A stretch of DNA of 64,000 nt from Peteryoungia rhizophila (GCF_004912145.1 NZ_STGT01000003.1:124001-188000); one strand, 5' to 3'; positions 8,558 to 19,588 are shown, numbered from the stretch's first letter. Made by a program: numbers and translations. The notes: generated by a model from the sequence alone, not told the origin.

Positions 8558-9444
8558 AGCGCGTGTTCCTTGTCCGACCGGTCTATGCCGATGACGAAGA
8601 TCCCCGCCGCATCTGCAGCCGCGATCATCGCTTCGCGCTCTACGACGAGCGCCCGACCTGCTTCGACGGCAATGCCTGCAAGCCCTGCGGCCTTCGCGTT
8701 TGCGACAGTCGAGACACCTATGGTTGGCAGATCGGCCCGCAGATCCTGCTGCGGCTTGCACAGTTTGACCAGAACGCCCTTGCGGCGTCTGGAGATCCGT
8801 CCTTCGGCACGTAAACCTTCAACGCGGGCAAGCATCGCGTCGGTCCCCTCGACTCCCTCGAGCGCCACGATGCGGCCACCGACCGCAACTGCCCCCTGCC
8901 CAACGTCAAGCCTGCCCAGTGTCTCGGCCGCATCGGCAGCCCTGTCGATATCCTTCAATGCATCGGAATCAGGGGAAACCATGCCGAGCGGCCCGACCGT
9001 CGCCAGCAGGCCCGGCAGAATTTCATGTGCGCCGAGCACTTCGCAGCCTTGTGCCTCAATCAGCGAGATCACCATGCGCAAAACGGCATCGTCCCCCCCG
9101 GCAAGCAGGGTCTTCAGCGCCATGGGAAGTTTCAGCAGCGATTTCCAATTGGCGCGGATCTCGCCGAATGCGGGGCGGCGCTTCACCGCACCCGACATCA
9201 CGACCCGTCGAATATCATGTTGACGAAACAGAGCAGAGAGCCCAGCCATATCGCCGACACCGACAACGGCGGTGTCGAAACCTTGCCAGATGTCATCGGC
9301 TTCGTTCTTCAGCCTGAGGACAAAAGGATCTTCCCCTGCCGCACGAGCAGCTTCGGCAAGGAAAAGCGGCAGTTTTCCGCTGCCGGCGATGATCGCGAGG
9401 CGACCGGTTCGCTGCAGGCCGTCACGCTGAGCGGCCGCCACCAT
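8554..9444 (-). CDS. lpxI: UDP-2,3-diacylglucosamine diphosphatase LpxI
   Basis: A 296-residue LpxI-family (DUF1009) enzyme, the alphaproteobacterial replacement for LpxH: it hydrolyses UDP-2,3-diacylglucosamine to lipid X. Features: the N-terminal GRLAIIAGSGKLPLFLA stretch, VVMSGAVKRRP, and a C-terminal domain with GVLVKLCKPQQDLRADLPTIG. It sits between lpxA and lpxB, the position known in rhizobia and Caulobacter. No lpxH is visible in the window, consistent with LpxI carrying the step. Confidence 0.93.
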   Translation of the reverse strand: MVAAAQRDGLQRTGRLAIIAGSGKLPLFLAEAARAAGEDPFVLRLKNEADDIWQGFDTAVVGVGDMAGLSALFRQHDIRRVVMSGAVKRRPAFGEIRANWKSLLKLPMALKTLLAGGDDAVLRMVISLIEAQGCEVLGAHEILPGLLATVGPLGMVSPDSDALKDIDRAADAAETLGRLDVGQGAVAVGGRIVALEGVEGTDAMLARVEGLRAEGRISRRRKGVLVKLCKPQQDLRADLPTIGVSTVANAKAAGLAGIAVEAGRALVVEREAMIAAADAAGIFVIGIDRSDKEHAL

Positions 9445-9447
9445 GGA

Positions 9448-10263
9448 TCAGTTCTTGCCACGATGGGGCGAAGACAAAGCCCGATCGCTTTCGGCCGCGA
9501 TGAAATCGAGAATTTCGATGACAGGCGCGCAGTCGAGATATTCGTCGCGGATCGCGGCGGCATTGGCGCGCGCGGAGCCTTCGCTTTCGAAGATCTGCTT
9601 GAAGGCGCGGCGGACCTGGTGGATGACGGAGCGCTCGATTCCGGATCGGCTCATGCCGACGACATTGAGGCCACCGAGGATGCCAGGATTGCCGTTCAAC
9701 ATGCCATAGGGAATGACGTCATAGGCGACGGCGGACAGGCCACCGATGAAAGCCTGACGGCCAATGCGGGTAAACTGATGGACGGCACAGCCACCGCTGA
9801 GGATGGCCTTCTCCTCGACGCGCACATGGCCGGCGAGCATGACATTGTTAGACAGGATGATCTCGTTGCCGAGAATGCAATCATGCGCGACATGCGAATT
9901 GGCGAGGAACAGGCAATTGTCACCGACGCGGGTGATGCCGCCGCCTCCTACAGTGCCACAGTTCATCGTGACGCCTTCGCGCATGGTACAATTGGCACCG
10001 ACAACGAGACGGGATTCCTCTCCCGCTTCATGAAGGCTCTGCGACACGCCGCCGATGACCGCCATCGGGTGGATCTTCGAGCCTGCTCCGATCTCCGTCA
10101 GACCGGTCACCACCGCATTCGACAGGAGCTCGACACCGTCTTTGAGCGTGACGCGCGGACCAACGCGGCAGAACGGACCGATCCGGACATTCTCACCGAT
10201 CACCGCGCCGTCTTCGACCACGGCCATCGGATGGATCACGGCGCTAGCGGCAATCTGGCTCAT
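9448..10263 (-). CDS. lpxA: UDP-N-acetylglucosamine O-acyltransferase LpxA
   Basis: A 271-residue left-handed beta-helix acyltransferase, the first step of lipid A synthesis (3-O-acylation of UDP-GlcNAc from acyl-ACP). Start [16 protein letters not shown], hexapeptide repeats through about residue 185, and the catalytic-histidine region [12 protein letters not shown] with the following GGCAVHQF. A helical C-terminal domain completes it. The start codon overlaps the fabZ stop by 4 bases; the lpxI start follows the stop by 3 bases. Confidence 0.95.
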   Translation of the reverse strand: MSQIAASAVIHPMAVVEDGAVIGENVRIGPFCRVGPRVTLKDGVELLSNAVVTGLTEIGAGSKIHPMAVIGGVSQSLHEAGEESRLVVGANCTMREGVTMNCGTVGGGGITRVGDNCLFLANSHVAHDCILGNEIILSNNVMLAGHVRVEEKAILSGGCAVHQFTRIGRQAFIGGLSAVAYDVIPYGMLNGNPGILGGLNVVGMSRSGIERSVIHQVRRAFKQIFESEGSARANAAAIRDEYLDCAPVIEILDFIAAESDRALSSPHRGKN

Positions 10264-10727
10264 TTCTGATCCTTGCGCATGATCATGGCACCGATGTCGG
10301 CCTCGGCGACCAATGCGCCGTCGACCTTGGCGTCGCAATGGAACTTCCAGATATTGCCGCGCTGCTTCTGCTTCACGACATGGAATTCGACGCGATCACC
10401 GGGCACGACCGGCTTGCGGAAACGGGCGTTGTCGATCGTCATGAAGTAAACGAGGTTGCCGCCCTCGCCCTGAAGCCGAGCGCAGATAGCACCGGCAGTC
10501 TGGGCCATGCCTTCAATCAGAAGCACGCCCGGCATGATAGGGCTTTCCGGGAAATGGCCGGTGAAATGCGGCTCGTTGGCCGTCACGTTCTTGATACCGA
10601 TCGCAGAATTGTCACCGTCGATCTCGATGATCTTGTCCACCAGCAGGAAGGGATAGCGGTGGGGCAGAAGCTTCATGATCTCGAGGATATCAGCCGATCC
10701 CAATTCGCTCTTCGCGATTTCAGTCAT
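10260..10727 (-). CDS. fabZ: 3-hydroxyacyl-[acyl-carrier-protein] dehydratase FabZ
   Basis: A 155-residue hot-dog-fold dehydratase of fatty acid synthesis. The active-site helix and histidine are in [14 protein letters not shown]; the catalytic Glu lies in [12 protein letters not shown]. Start ATG 10727 overlaps the lpxD stop by 8 bases. Its place among lpx genes is classical: both use the 3-hydroxyacyl-ACP pool, so cotranscription balances phospholipid and lipid A synthesis. Confidence 0.95.
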   Translation of the reverse strand: MTEIAKSELGSADILEIMKLLPHRYPFLLVDKIIEIDGDNSAIGIKNVTANEPHFTGHFPESPIMPGVLLIEGMAQTAGAICARLQGEGGNLVYFMTIDNARFRKPVVPGDRVEFHVVKQKQRGNIWKFHCDAKVDGALVAEADIGAMIMRKDQK

Positions 10728-11784
10728 TGCTGGTTCCCTTGTCCTTGGCGCGGCCGTCATAGCGGCTCAAGGTGTCGGCCACCTCGCGCAGATAGTCTTT
10801 CAACGGGCGGGCCGGGACGCCGCCGTATTTTTCACCCGGGGGCACGTCTGCCAGTACGCCGCTCATAGCCGCGATCTGAGCGCCGTCGCCGATCTTGATG
10901 TGGCCGTTGACGCCAGCAGCGCCGCCGATCATCACGCCGTCGCCAATGACCGTGCTGCCGGCAATGCCGACCTGGCTGACGATGCCGCAATGGCGGCCGA
11001 TGCGGACGTTGTGACCGACCTGCACGAGGTTGTCGATCTTCGTCCCCTCGCCGATTACGGTGTCATCCATGGTGCCACGGTCGATCGTCGTATTCGCGCC
11101 GATCTCGACGTGATCCTGGATGATCACGCGGCCGACCTGAACGATCTTCAGCATGCCACGCGGACCCGGCGCGTAACCAAATCCGTCCTGCCCGATGCGT
11201 GCACCGTTGTGAATGATGACATTGTTGCCGATCAGGGCGACCTGAACAGTCGCGCCGCCGGCAATCACACAGTCACGGCCGATACGCACACCCGGGCCGA
11301 TGACGGCACCAGGGCCGATGCGCGTGCCGCTGCCGATCTCGACGTCAGCGCCGATCACGGCCATGGGCTCGATCTCGACGTCATCTTCGAGCCGCGCGGT
11401 CGAATCGACAAAGGCTGCCGGAGAGATCTTCGCGCGCTCCGACGTCATACGAACTGGCTTGAGCCCCTGCGGATGCAGAAGGCCGCCCGCCAGCGCAAAG
11501 GCAGTGTGGGCACTCTTGGCAATGAGAATGGGAATGTGAGACGGGATCAGAGAAAGAAGAGGCTTCTCGCAGAAGATCGCCGTGGCCTGGCAGGTCGCCA
11601 GATCTTCGCGGTTGCGACGGGAGAGGATGTAGCAGACATCCCCTTCCTTCGCCCTTGCCACGGGAGACACGGATCGGACGATCCGCGCACCATGGCTCTC
11701 ATCCTGAAGTTCCGCCCCCGTTTCGGCTGCAAGCGCAGCCAAGGTTACCCCAGCATGGGGCGGAAAGAAGTGATTGTGGTCCAT
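10720..11784 (-). CDS. lpxD: UDP-3-O-(3-hydroxyacyl)glucosamine N-acyltransferase LpxD
   Basis: A 354-residue left-handed beta-helix acyltransferase, third step of lipid A synthesis. The N-terminal uridine-binding domain starts [13 protein letters not shown]; hexapeptide repeats fill residues about 110-310 and the C-terminus is helical. The conserved catalytic-histidine segment [13 protein letters not shown] is present. ATG 11784 has GGAG 10 bases upstream. The gene is 50 bases downstream of bamA and overlaps fabZ. Confidence 0.95.
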   Translation of the reverse strand: MDHNHFFPPHAGVTLAALAAETGAELQDESHGARIVRSVSPVARAKEGDVCYILSRRNREDLATCQATAIFCEKPLLSLIPSHIPILIAKSAHTAFALAGGLLHPQGLKPVRMTSERAKISPAAFVDSTARLEDDVEIEPMAVIGADVEIGSGTRIGPGAVIGPGVRIGRDCVIAGGATVQVALIGNNVIIHNGARIGQDGFGYAPGPRGMLKIVQVGRVIIQDHVEIGANTTIDRGTMDDTVIGEGTKIDNLVQVGHNVRIGRHCGIVSQVGIAGSTVIGDGVMIGGAAGVNGHIKIGDGAQIAAMSGVLADVPPGEKYGGVPARPLKDYLREVADTLSRYDGRAKDKGTSND

Positions 11785-11834
11785 CAGCAAACGCTCCAGA
11801 ACGTCAAACTGTCAGCGGTTCTGGATTGCCAGTC

Positions 11835-14192
11835 TTAGAACTGGTTCGCCATGCTGAAGCGGAATTCCTGGGTCTCGTCGAAGTCTTCCTTGGCAACCGG
11901 AACCGCATAATCGACGCGCAGTGCACCGAAAGGCGAATTCCAGATCACACCGGCACCGACCGAGGCGCGGAGCGACATGCCCGTGCCCTGGGCACCTGTA
12001 TCGCTTGCCAGCTCGCTGCCGAACAGCGTACCGGCGTCGGCGAAGACTGCACCGCGGAAGCCGAGATCCTGCGGGACCAGCGGAAGCGGGAAGGTCGCTT
12101 CGGCAGACGCGGTGAAGTAGGTCGTACCGCCGATGGAGTCGTCACCCATGCGCGGGCCGATACCGCTGTTGTCGAAGCCGCGGATTTCCTTGCCGCCGAT
12201 CTTGAACTGATCGAAGACGTTCAGATTGTCCCCGAGGGCCACGACATGACCGGCCGAACCAGCCAGCGAGCCGACAATGTCGAACTCATCAGACAGGGTG
12301 TAGAACATGCGGGCGCGGATATAGGCCTTGTAGTATTCGGAGTCGCCACCGAGACCGGCATATTCATGCGTAAAGCTCGCATACATGCCTTCATGCGGAT
12401 TCTGGCGATCGTCGACCGTGTTGTACACGATCGAGTGACCGAGAATCGACTGCTTCCAGGTGCTGCCCGTGATGGCATCGATGTACGGCTGAGCAATGGT
12501 GTTGTCACCAGTTGTCGTCGGATCTCCATCGCCACCAAAAGCACCATCATTGATGTAATCAATGGTCTTGTAGGTGTAGCGCAGCGTCGTCGCCAGATCT
12601 TCGGTGATCGGCGCGGTCACGCGGATCGTGCCACCCTGCTCCTCGTAGTCGTATTCCGAATTGCTGCTGGTCGAGCTCTTGAAGAGATCGAAACCTGCGG
12701 CCAGACGGTAACCGAGGAAATAGGGCTCGGTGAAGGAGAAGTTGTAGGTCTGCGTATCATCGAAGCCACCGCCGGCAGCGATACGAATGAACTGGCCGCG
12801 ACCGAGGAAGTTCTTTTCTTCAACAGAGGCTTCGAGAACCAGACCACCGTCACCGACGGAGTAACCGGCACCAATACCGAACGAACCGGTCGGCTGATCC
12901 TGCACGTCAACGATCACGACAACGCGGTCCGGCGAGCTGCCGGCCTGGGTCGAGATGTTCACCGCGGAGAAGAAGCCGAGGGCTTCCAGGCGACGCTTGG
13001 CACGCGAGATAGTCTCCTGGTTGAAGGCGTCGCCTTCGGAGATATCGAATTCGCGGCGAATGACGTAGTCGCGGGTACGGGTGTTACCACGAACCTCGAT
13101 GCGCTCGACATAGGCGCGCTCACCCTGGTCGACGAGATAGGTCACGCCGATGGTGTTGGTTTCGAAATTGCGGTCACCACGCGGAACGACGCGAGCGAAG
13201 GGATACCCAGCCGACGATACACGGCGCGAAATCGCTTCCATCGACTTCTGAACGTCGCGGGCGCTGTAGGTATTGCCTTCGCGGGTCTCCAGAAGACCCT
13301 GCAGCTCGGAACCGTCAATACCGTCGACAGTCGATTCGACTGACACCGCGCCGAAGCGGTAGCGCTGACCTTCGTCGACCGTGATGTTGATGGTGTATTC
13401 GTTGCCGGTTTCGTTCAGCACGGCCTCGGACGAGATCACGCGGAAGTCGGCATAGCCGTGGTTGTAATAGAACTGGCGCAGCGATTCTTCATCGGCGCGC
13501 AACTTGTCTTCGTTGTAGACGTCCTTGCGGGTCAGGAAGGACAGGATGCCCGATTCCTTCGTCTGCAGGACGGCAGCAAGGCGGCCGTCGGAGTAAGCGC
13601 TGTTGCCAACGAAATTGATCGTGCTGATCTTGGTGCGCTCGCCCTCATTGACGATGAAGGCGAGGTTCACGCGGCCCTCGGCCACCGGAACCACCTGCGT
13701 CGTCACCTCGACGTCGCTGCGACCGATCGCGGCATAAGCTTCACGAATGCGCTGGATATCCGCGCTGATGAGGCTGTCGCTGTAGGGGCCCTGAGCCTGG
13801 GTCTGAACGATGCCCTGAAGCTTGTCGTCCTTGATCTTGCGGTTGCCGTTGAAAACGACCTGATTGATCAGCTGGTTTTCAGCAACGGTCACGACGAGCG
13901 TGCCGCCGGAAACGGAGATCTGGACATCGGAGAAGAAGCCGGTCGCGTAGAGACGCTTGACCGATTCATCGATGTCGGAATTGGAGAAGGTGCGACCCGG
14001 CTGGATCGAAAGATTGGAGCGAACGGCCTCCGCACCTACACGCTGAGCACCCCGTACGTCGATACGCTGAACCACTGCGGCTTCGGCAGCAACCACCGAT
14101 GCAAGAACGGCAATACCTGCGCCCGAAGACACGACACCAGCAGACAGCGCGACCGCCGATACTGCGTTCAAAAACTTTGAACCAGCCTTCAT
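11835..14192 (-). CDS. bamA: Outer membrane protein assembly factor BamA
   Basis: A 785-residue Omp85 protein, the core of the BAM machine that inserts beta-barrel proteins. A signal peptide covers about residues 1-37, five POTRA domains run from about 38 to 435, and a 16-strand barrel fills the rest, closing with an FRFSMANQF end (aromatic C-terminal residue). The barrel carries the FKIGGKEIRGFDNSGIGPR segment (RGF motif of loop 6). It lies between rseP and lpxD, an order conserved across proteobacteria. The 195 bases upstream probably hold its own promoter. Confidence 0.96.
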   Translation of the reverse strand: MKAGSKFLNAVSAVALSAGVVSSGAGIAVLASVVAAEAAVVQRIDVRGAQRVGAEAVRSNLSIQPGRTFSNSDIDESVKRLYATGFFSDVQISVSGGTLVVTVAENQLINQVVFNGNRKIKDDKLQGIVQTQAQGPYSDSLISADIQRIREAYAAIGRSDVEVTTQVVPVAEGRVNLAFIVNEGERTKISTINFVGNSAYSDGRLAAVLQTKESGILSFLTRKDVYNEDKLRADEESLRQFYYNHGYADFRVISSEAVLNETGNEYTINITVDEGQRYRFGAVSVESTVDGIDGSELQGLLETREGNTYSARDVQKSMEAISRRVSSAGYPFARVVPRGDRNFETNTIGVTYLVDQGERAYVERIEVRGNTRTRDYVIRREFDISEGDAFNQETISRAKRRLEALGFFSAVNISTQAGSSPDRVVVIVDVQDQPTGSFGIGAGYSVGDGGLVLEASVEEKNFLGRGQFIRIAAGGGFDDTQTYNFSFTEPYFLGYRLAAGFDLFKSSTSSNSEYDYEEQGGTIRVTAPITEDLATTLRYTYKTIDYINDGAFGGDGDPTTTGDNTIAQPYIDAITGSTWKQSILGHSIVYNTVDDRQNPHEGMYASFTHEYAGLGGDSEYYKAYIRARMFYTLSDEFDIVGSLAGSAGHVVALGDNLNVFDQFKIGGKEIRGFDNSGIGPRMGDDSIGGTTYFTASAEATFPLPLVPQDLGFRGAVFADAGTLFGSELASDTGAQGTGMSLRASVGAGVIWNSPFGALRVDYAVPVAKEDFDETQEFRFSMANQF

Positions 14193-14387
14193 GTGTATAC
14201 TATACCTTCTTCAATTGCCCCGCAGTCGGCACCCGACTCCGGCCCGTGTGTGGTTTTAACGGGTTTTACCCTACAAGCAAGTGTGCGAGTTAATTTCTGT
14301 TTACTTCATTTCCACGCGTGGCCCAATCGCCACTATCGATTTGAAACATCGTAAACAAATCCTTTCCCAGCTTGCAAGTTCTCCCGT

Positions 14388-15521
14388 CTAGCCAATCAAA
14401 CGGCTGATATCATTCCAGGTGGCGAAGACCATCAGAGACAGGATCATCGCCATACCAATCCGGAATGCGATTTCCTGTGCGCCCTGCCCCATCGGCCTCC
14501 CCCGTACTGCTTCAATCGCGTAGAGAACGAGATGGCCGCCGTCAAGGACCGGAACTGGGAACAAATTCAAAAGCCCCAGGGAAACGGAAAGAACCGCCGC
14601 CAGATTTAACAGAGCGATAACGCCGAGCGTCGCCATCTGGCCGGATGCCTGCACGACTCGCACCGGCCCACCTAGCTGGTCGGCATTCATGCGACCGGCG
14701 ATCATGTTGCCGATGTAATCAAACGTCCCGGTAATGATGTGGCCGGTCTGGCGCACGCCTTCCCAGACGGCTTCCACCGGCGACAGTTCCACGATCCGGA
14801 AGTTGCCGGCCTGCTGGTCGGTGATGATGCCGATCTGACCGACTTCCATCTTGTTTCCGAACCGGTCACTGGTCTCGGCGCGCTGGGGCACGAGGGGAAA
14901 ATCGATCTCCTCGCCATTGCGGCGCACGGTCACCTCGACCGGGATTTCCGGGCGCATGGTGATGTAGCGTACCACATCGTCAAAGGTCTCGATTGCACGG
15001 CCGTCGAGGGCGACCAGAATGTCACCACGGGCGATTCCCGCCGTTTCGGCAGCACTGCCCGGCTTGATGTCGGCCACGACTGGATCGGAGACCGGCTTGC
15101 CCATCGTGGCAAACATGCCGGCGAAGATCACGATGGCGAGCAGGAAGTTGGCGAGCGGACCAGCGGCGACCGTCACGGCACGCTTCCAGAGTTTGGCCCC
15201 GTTCAGGGTCTGAGCCCGCTCTTCCTCGGTCAGTTCCTCCGCCATCGTGCCGTCCGGACGACTGGCCGCATCGGCATCCCCGAAGAAGCGAACATAGCCG
15301 CCAAGAGGAACGGCGGAGATCTTCCAGCGGGTGCCATGCTTGTCCGTGAAGCCCACGAGTTCGGGGCCAAAGCCGACGGAGAAGGCGAGAATCCTGATGC
15401 CCGACCAGCGACCGGCCAGATAATGGCCCATTTCGTGAATGAAAACGAGCAGCGACAGAATCAGGATGTAGGGCAGTATGTACCCACCGAGGAAGCCGAA
15501 GACTGAGCCGATCTGTTCCAT
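14388..15521 (-). CDS. rseP: RIP metalloprotease RseP (site-2 protease)
   Basis: A 377-residue intramembrane zinc protease. HEMGH at residues 29-33 gives the zinc ligands and catalytic Glu; the third ligand motif is in PVPVLDGGHL. A periplasmic PDZ domain (about 125-205) contains the GSAAETAGIARGD signature. It cleaves membrane-bound anti-sigma factors and leftover signal peptides. ATG 15521 is chosen because the protein then starts right before the first membrane helix. It sits between cdsA and bamA in the classical order. Confidence 0.94.
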   Translation of the reverse strand: MEQIGSVFGFLGGYILPYILILSLLVFIHEMGHYLAGRWSGIRILAFSVGFGPELVGFTDKHGTRWKISAVPLGGYVRFFGDADAASRPDGTMAEELTEEERAQTLNGAKLWKRAVTVAAGPLANFLLAIVIFAGMFATMGKPVSDPVVADIKPGSAAETAGIARGDILVALDGRAIETFDDVVRYITMRPEIPVEVTVRRNGEEIDFPLVPQRAETSDRFGNKMEVGQIGIITDQQAGNFRIVELSPVEAVWEGVRQTGHIITGTFDYIGNMIAGRMNADQLGGPVRVVQASGQMATLGVIALLNLAAVLSVSLGLLNLFPVPVLDGGHLVLYAIEAVRGRPMGQGAQEIAFRIGMAMILSLMVFATWNDISRLIG

Positions 15522-15589
15522 CAAATCCGTATCCTGATCTCGCCCATGGCGAATGTTGAAGCGGTCGTGCGTCAAGCCGGACACGGCCC

Positions 15590-16435
15590 TCAGAGACCGA
15601 AGAGAAAAGCTCCCATGGACACGACTGTGTGGGCACTTCCGGCCGAACCGGCAATCGCCAAGAAAAACGCTGCAAAGCAGGCAAATACAAGGCCGTCAAC
15701 GCGGTCCATCACACCGCCATGACCGGGGATGAGCTTGCTCGAATCCTTCACGCCGAATCGACGCTTGATGAAGGATTCGAAAAGATCGCCGATCTGGCTC
15801 GCAACCGAGAGCGCCAGCGCCACCAGCCCAACCCAAAGACCGATGTCCTGAAAGTGCGTCATGGCGACGAGAAGGCCACCTGCGACCCCGGCCACCGTGC
15901 CACCAATCGCGCCGGACCAGGTCTTGCCGGGTGATATGCGCGGGGCGAGTTTAGGTCCCCCGACGGCCCGGCCGACGAAATAAGCTAGGATGTCGGTCGC
16001 CCAGACAACGACAAAGACGAAAAGCATGGCGATGAAGCCGAGGGAATCCTCACCCCGGATCGCGGAAAGCGAGATGGCGCTGAGGCCGGCATAGAACAGG
16101 CCGCCAGCCTGCCACCAGCTCACGCGGCCCAGCATGGATGGAATGGCCATGGTGATGACGAGACCGGCAAAGAGCGGCACCGTCATGTCGGCCTGTCCGA
16201 AGAGCATGTTCAGGCTGATCAACGCCATCGACAACCAGCCGAAAGCATTCGCCCTCAGGCTGCCCTCTGCGAGACGTGTGATGGTGGACCATTCGTAATA
16301 GATCAGCAGACCGATCGCTGCCGCCACAGCCTTGAAGGCCAGTCCGCCGAACCAGGTCGCGGCGAGAACCACCACGATCAAGACGATGGCGGAGACGATC
16401 CTGAGCTGGAGCTCGCGCGACATGGTCAGGGTCAT
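15590..16435 (-). CDS. cdsA: Phosphatidate cytidylyltransferase CdsA
   Basis: A 281-residue inner-membrane enzyme making CDP-diacylglycerol, the precursor of all phospholipids. About eight membrane segments and the CDS signature in the last third ([13 protein letters not shown] then [17 protein letters not shown]) are clear. ATG 16435 overlaps the uppS stop by 4 bases; a second ATG four codons in is possible. Confidence 0.94.
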   Translation of the reverse strand: MTLTMSRELQLRIVSAIVLIVVVLAATWFGGLAFKAVAAAIGLLIYYEWSTITRLAEGSLRANAFGWLSMALISLNMLFGQADMTVPLFAGLVITMAIPSMLGRVSWWQAGGLFYAGLSAISLSAIRGEDSLGFIAMLFVFVVVWATDILAYFVGRAVGGPKLAPRISPGKTWSGAIGGTVAGVAGGLLVAMTHFQDIGLWVGLVALALSVASQIGDLFESFIKRRFGVKDSSKLIPGHGGVMDRVDGLVFACFAAFFLAIAGSAGSAHTVVSMGAFLFGL

Positions 16436-17175
16436 GAGCCGACCGCCACCGCTTTGGCCGAAAGGCCACCGAAGCGACGGTCGCGCGCCGCGTATCGTTC
16501 CAGGACACTGTCGAACAGCGCCGGGGTGAAGTCCGGCCAGAAATCGGGCACGAACATCAGTTCGGCATAGGCCGCCTGCCAGAGCAGGAAGTTCGACAAC
16601 CGCTCCTCGCCGCTTGTGCGAATGACCAGATCCGGATCGGGGATGCCGGCCGTATCGAGGAAGTCGTTGAGCTTTTGTGCATCAATTTGAGACGGATCGA
16701 GCCGGCCAGCCTGAACTTCGACAGCCAGACGTGCCGCAGCCCGGGCGATCTCGTCGCGCGAGCCGTAGTTGAAAGCGATGACGAGGGTCATGGCCGTATT
16801 CTTGACCGTCGTCTCTTCCGCTTCGAGGAGGAGCGAGCGAATGTCGTCGCGGAGATTGAGCCGGTCGCCAATGACGCGAATGCGGACACCCGCGCGATGC
16901 AGATCGGCGAGGTCGCGGCGGATGAAGGCTTTCAACAGGCCGAAGAGTTCGTTGACCTCGGCTTCAGGCCGCCGCCAATTCTCGGATGAAAAGGCGAACA
17001 GCGTCAGAAAGGAGATCCCGGCCTCGCCGGCCGCTTTCACGGTCTCGCGAACCGTTTCGACGCCCTTGCGGTGTCCGAAGGTTCGCGGCAGGCCGCGCGC
17101 GTTCGCCCAGCGGCCATTGCCATCCATGATGATCGCAACATGCTGCGGAACGATGCGATGTTGAACTGTCGACAT
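16432..17175 (-). CDS. uppS: Isoprenyl (undecaprenyl) diphosphate synthase UppS
   Basis: A 247-residue cis-prenyltransferase that makes the undecaprenyl carrier for peptidoglycan and O-antigen. The first motif is [11 protein letters not shown] with the catalytic Asp18; later motifs [15 protein letters not shown] and [19 protein letters not shown] are present. ATG 17175 gives the family length; the frame is open further upstream without a fitting start. 49 bases after frr, overlapping cdsA. Confidence 0.95.
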   Translation of the reverse strand: MSTVQHRIVPQHVAIIMDGNGRWANARGLPRTFGHRKGVETVRETVKAAGEAGISFLTLFAFSSENWRRPEAEVNELFGLLKAFIRRDLADLHRAGVRIRVIGDRLNLRDDIRSLLLEAEETTVKNTAMTLVIAFNYGSRDEIARAAARLAVEVQAGRLDPSQIDAQKLNDFLDTAGIPDPDLVIRTSGEERLSNFLLWQAAYAELMFVPDFWPDFTPALFDSVLERYAARDRRFGGLSAKAVAVGS

Positions 17176-17224
17176 TGGCGAGGATCCAGGCGGCTCGGAG
17201 AGTACGGCGAAAGACGACTCTGCC

Positions 17225-17788
17225 TTAAACCTGCATGATTTCCTTTTCCTTGTCCGCGAGCAAGCGATCGACGTCGACAATCGTCTCATCGGTCATCTTC
17301 TGCACTTTTTCGGACAGGGAACGACTGTCGTCCTGGCTGATCGCGCCATCCTTCTCGGCCTTCTTCAGGCTGTCCATGCCGTCGCGACGAACGTGGCGGA
17401 TCGCGACCTTTGCCTTTTCGGCATAATCATGCGCCACTTTCACCAGCGACTTGCGGCGCTCTTCATTGAGCTCGGGCAGCGGGATGCGCAGGTTCTGGCC
17501 ATCCATGATCGGGTTGAGGCCGAGATTGGCTTCGCGGATCGCACGATCAACAGCGTTGACCATGGACTTGTCCCAGACCGAAACGCCGAGCATGCGAGGC
17601 TCGGGCACCGTCACGTTGGCGACCTGGTTCAACGGGACGCGGGAGCCATAGGCTTCCACGACGACCGGATCCAGCACGTTGGCCGAGGCGCGGCCCGTGC
17701 GCAGCGATGCGATGTCGCTCTTGAATGCGTTGATGGCGCCGTCCATGCGGCGCTTGATGTCGTTGAGATCAACCCCTGCGGTCATCAT
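17225..17788 (-). CDS. frr: Ribosome recycling factor Frr
   Basis: A 187-residue L-shaped factor that splits post-termination ribosomes with EF-G. The N-terminal helix [14 protein letters not shown], the LRTGRAS segment, and the DAEKAK-type helix ([17 protein letters not shown]) are typical. Two ATG codons start the frame (17788 or 17785). It follows pyrH, as in most bacteria. Confidence 0.96.
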   Translation of the reverse strand: MMTAGVDLNDIKRRMDGAINAFKSDIASLRTGRASANVLDPVVVEAYGSRVPLNQVANVTVPEPRMLGVSVWDKSMVNAVDRAIREANLGLNPIMDGQNLRIPLPELNEERRKSLVKVAHDYAEKAKVAIRHVRRDGMDSLKKAEKDGAISQDDSRSLSEKVQKMTDETIVDVDRLLADKEKEIMQV

Positions 17789-17846
17789 GGTTCTCCCATT
17801 GCTCTTTCAGTCGGCGGCATCGCTGGATGTCCGCCCTTCATTTTGA

Positions 17847-18569
17847 TCAGTTGTCGGTGACGATGGTCATCAGACCAGCGCCAGACAGGATTTCGCCGAA
17901 GCCACCCTTCTCATGGATCGAGAAGACGATGATCGGAATGTGGTTTTCGCGCGCCAGGGCCACAGCGGCAACGTCCATGACGGCGAGGCCCTTCTGCAGG
18001 ACTTCGTCATGCGTGAGACGGTCGAAGCGGGTGGCGTCCGGATCCTTCTTCGGGTCGGCGGAATAGATCCCGTCCACCTGCGTTCCCTTGAAGATCGCCT
18101 CTGCGCCGATCTCGGCTGCGCGCAATGCCGCAGCAGAATCGGTCGTGAAGAAAGGATTGCCCGTGCCGCCGGCGAAGATCACCACCCTGCCCTGCGCCAG
18201 GTGGTGCAAGGCGGCACGCTGCGAGAAGCTCTCGCAAATCTCCGGCATGGCGATCGCCGACAGGACGACCGTGTCGATGTCGAGTTTGCGCAGTGAGGTG
18301 GCAAGCGCCAGCGCGTTGATGACGGTTGCCAGCATACCCATGTGGTCGCCGGTGACCCGATCACCGCCCTTGGAGGCGACAGCCACACCGCGGAATATGT
18401 TGCCCCCGCCGACGACGACGCCGACTTCTACGCCCATGCGCCGGGCTTCCGCGATGTCACCGGCAATCCGATCTGCCACCGCGACATCAATCCCAAAGCC
18501 CTGGCTTCCCATGAGGGCCTCGCCGGAAGCCTTGAGGAGGACGCGTTTGAACAATGGCTTGACGGACAT
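17847..18569 (-). CDS. pyrH: UMP kinase PyrH
   Basis: A 240-residue amino-acid-kinase-fold UMP kinase, making UDP from UMP in pyrimidine synthesis. RVLLKASGEALMG at the N-terminus and VVVGGGNIFRG form the nucleotide sites; the C-terminal HEKGGFGEIL segment is typical. ATG 18569 is chosen to start at MSVKPLFKR; an in-frame ATG six codons upstream is less likely. It lies 92 bases after tsf, with a strong hairpin in between. Confidence 0.95.
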   Translation of the reverse strand: MSVKPLFKRVLLKASGEALMGSQGFGIDVAVADRIAGDIAEARRMGVEVGVVVGGGNIFRGVAVASKGGDRVTGDHMGMLATVINALALATSLRKLDIDTVVLSAIAMPEICESFSQRAALHHLAQGRVVIFAGGTGNPFFTTDSAAALRAAEIGAEAIFKGTQVDGIYSADPKKDPDATRFDRLTHDEVLQKGLAVMDVAAVALARENHIPIIVFSIHEKGGFGEILSGAGLMTIVTDN

Positions 18570-18607
18570 GAGTGCTCCCGAATTCAATTCAGTGCCGGAT
18601 ACACGAA

Positions 18608-18633
18608 GGGCATCGCGTTGTCACGCGATGCCC
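18608..18633 (-). terminator. Hairpin between tsf and pyrH
   Basis: A perfect 10-base-pair stem (GGGCATCGCG / CGCGATGCCC) with a 6-base loop. On the minus strand no long T run follows it, so it may act as a partial terminator or an RNA-protecting structure rather than a full stop. Confidence 0.6.
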
Positions 18634-18661
18634 GATGTTTTCCCTTGAAAGGATAGGCCGA

Positions 18662-19588
18662 TCAGCCCTTGGCGACAGCAGCCACTTCGGCGGCGAAGTC
18701 GCTTTCTTCCTTCTCGATGCCTTCGCCGAGCAGCAGACGTGCCATGCCGGTGACTTCGATCGGAGCGCCTGCGTCCTTTTCGGCGGCCTTGATGGCGTCG
18801 CCGACGGTCAGATCAGGGTTGATGACGAAAGCCTGCGACAGAAGGGCGACTTCTTCGAAGAACTTACGCATGCGGCCTTCAACCATCTTCTCGATGATGG
18901 CGTCCGGCTTGCCGGAAGCGCGCGACTGTTCGATGAAGACGTTGCGCTCGCGCTCGGCGACGGCGGCATCGACTTCTTCCGAACGAATGGCGAGCGGGTT
19001 GGTGGCCGCGATGTGCATGGCGACCTGACGGCCGATGGCAGCGAGCACGTCCTTGTTGCCGGTCGACTTCAGCGCGACGAGCACGCCGAGCTTGCCGAGG
19101 CCTTCAGAGGCGGCATTGTGGATGTAGGTCGCGACGACACCGTCTTCGACCGAGAGCTTGACGGCGCGGCGCAGCGTCATGTTCTCGCCGATATGGGCGA
19201 TTGCGTCCTTGATGGTGTCGGTGACGGTCTTGCCGGTAGCCGGATAGGTGGCAGCGCTGATCGCCTCGACGGAACCGTCGGTTCCGATGGCGACGGAAGC
19301 CACACCACGGACGAGGTCCTGGAAGGCGTCGTTACGGGCAACGAAGTCGGTTTCGGAGTTGACTTCGACGACAACGGCCGAGGTGCCGGCGCCGTTGATG
19401 CCGATCAGGCCTTCAGCAGCCGTGCGGCCCGACTTCTTGTCGGCCTTGGCGATACCCTTGGCGCGCAGCCAGTCGATGGCGGCTTCGACGTCGCCGTCGT
19501 TCTCGATGAGAGCCTTCTTGCAATCCATCATGCCTGCGCCGGACTTCTCGCGCAGTTCCTTAACCAGTGCTGCAGTGATTTCAGCCAT
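18662..19588 (-). CDS. tsf: Translation elongation factor Ts
   Basis: A 308-residue guanine-nucleotide exchange factor for EF-Tu. The N-terminal UBA-like domain ([24 protein letters not shown]) and the TDFVARN motif that enters the EF-Tu site are present, followed by the two core subdomains. It follows rpsB by about 250 bases, which hold a hairpin. Confidence 0.96.
   Translation of the reverse strand: MAEITAALVKELREKSGAGMMDCKKALIENDGDVEAAIDWLRAKGIAKADKKSGRTAAEGLIGINGAGTSAVVVEVNSETDFVARNDAFQDLVRGVASVAIGTDGSVEAISAATYPATGKTVTDTIKDAIAHIGENMTLRRAVKLSVEDGVVATYIHNAASEGLGKLGVLVALKSTGNKDVLAAIGRQVAMHIAATNPLAIRSEEVDAAVAERERNVFIEQSRASGKPDAIIEKMVEGRMRKFFEEVALLSQAFVINPDLTVGDAIKAAEKDAGAPIEVTGMARLLLGEGIEKEESDFAAEVAAVAKG

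Noticed and set aside
11655..13343. A 562-codon open frame opposite bamA
   Set aside because: Antisense shadow of a clear BamA gene.
14271..14320. CtrA-like site upstream of bamA
   Set aside because: One mismatch in a short AT-rich stretch; no supporting second site.
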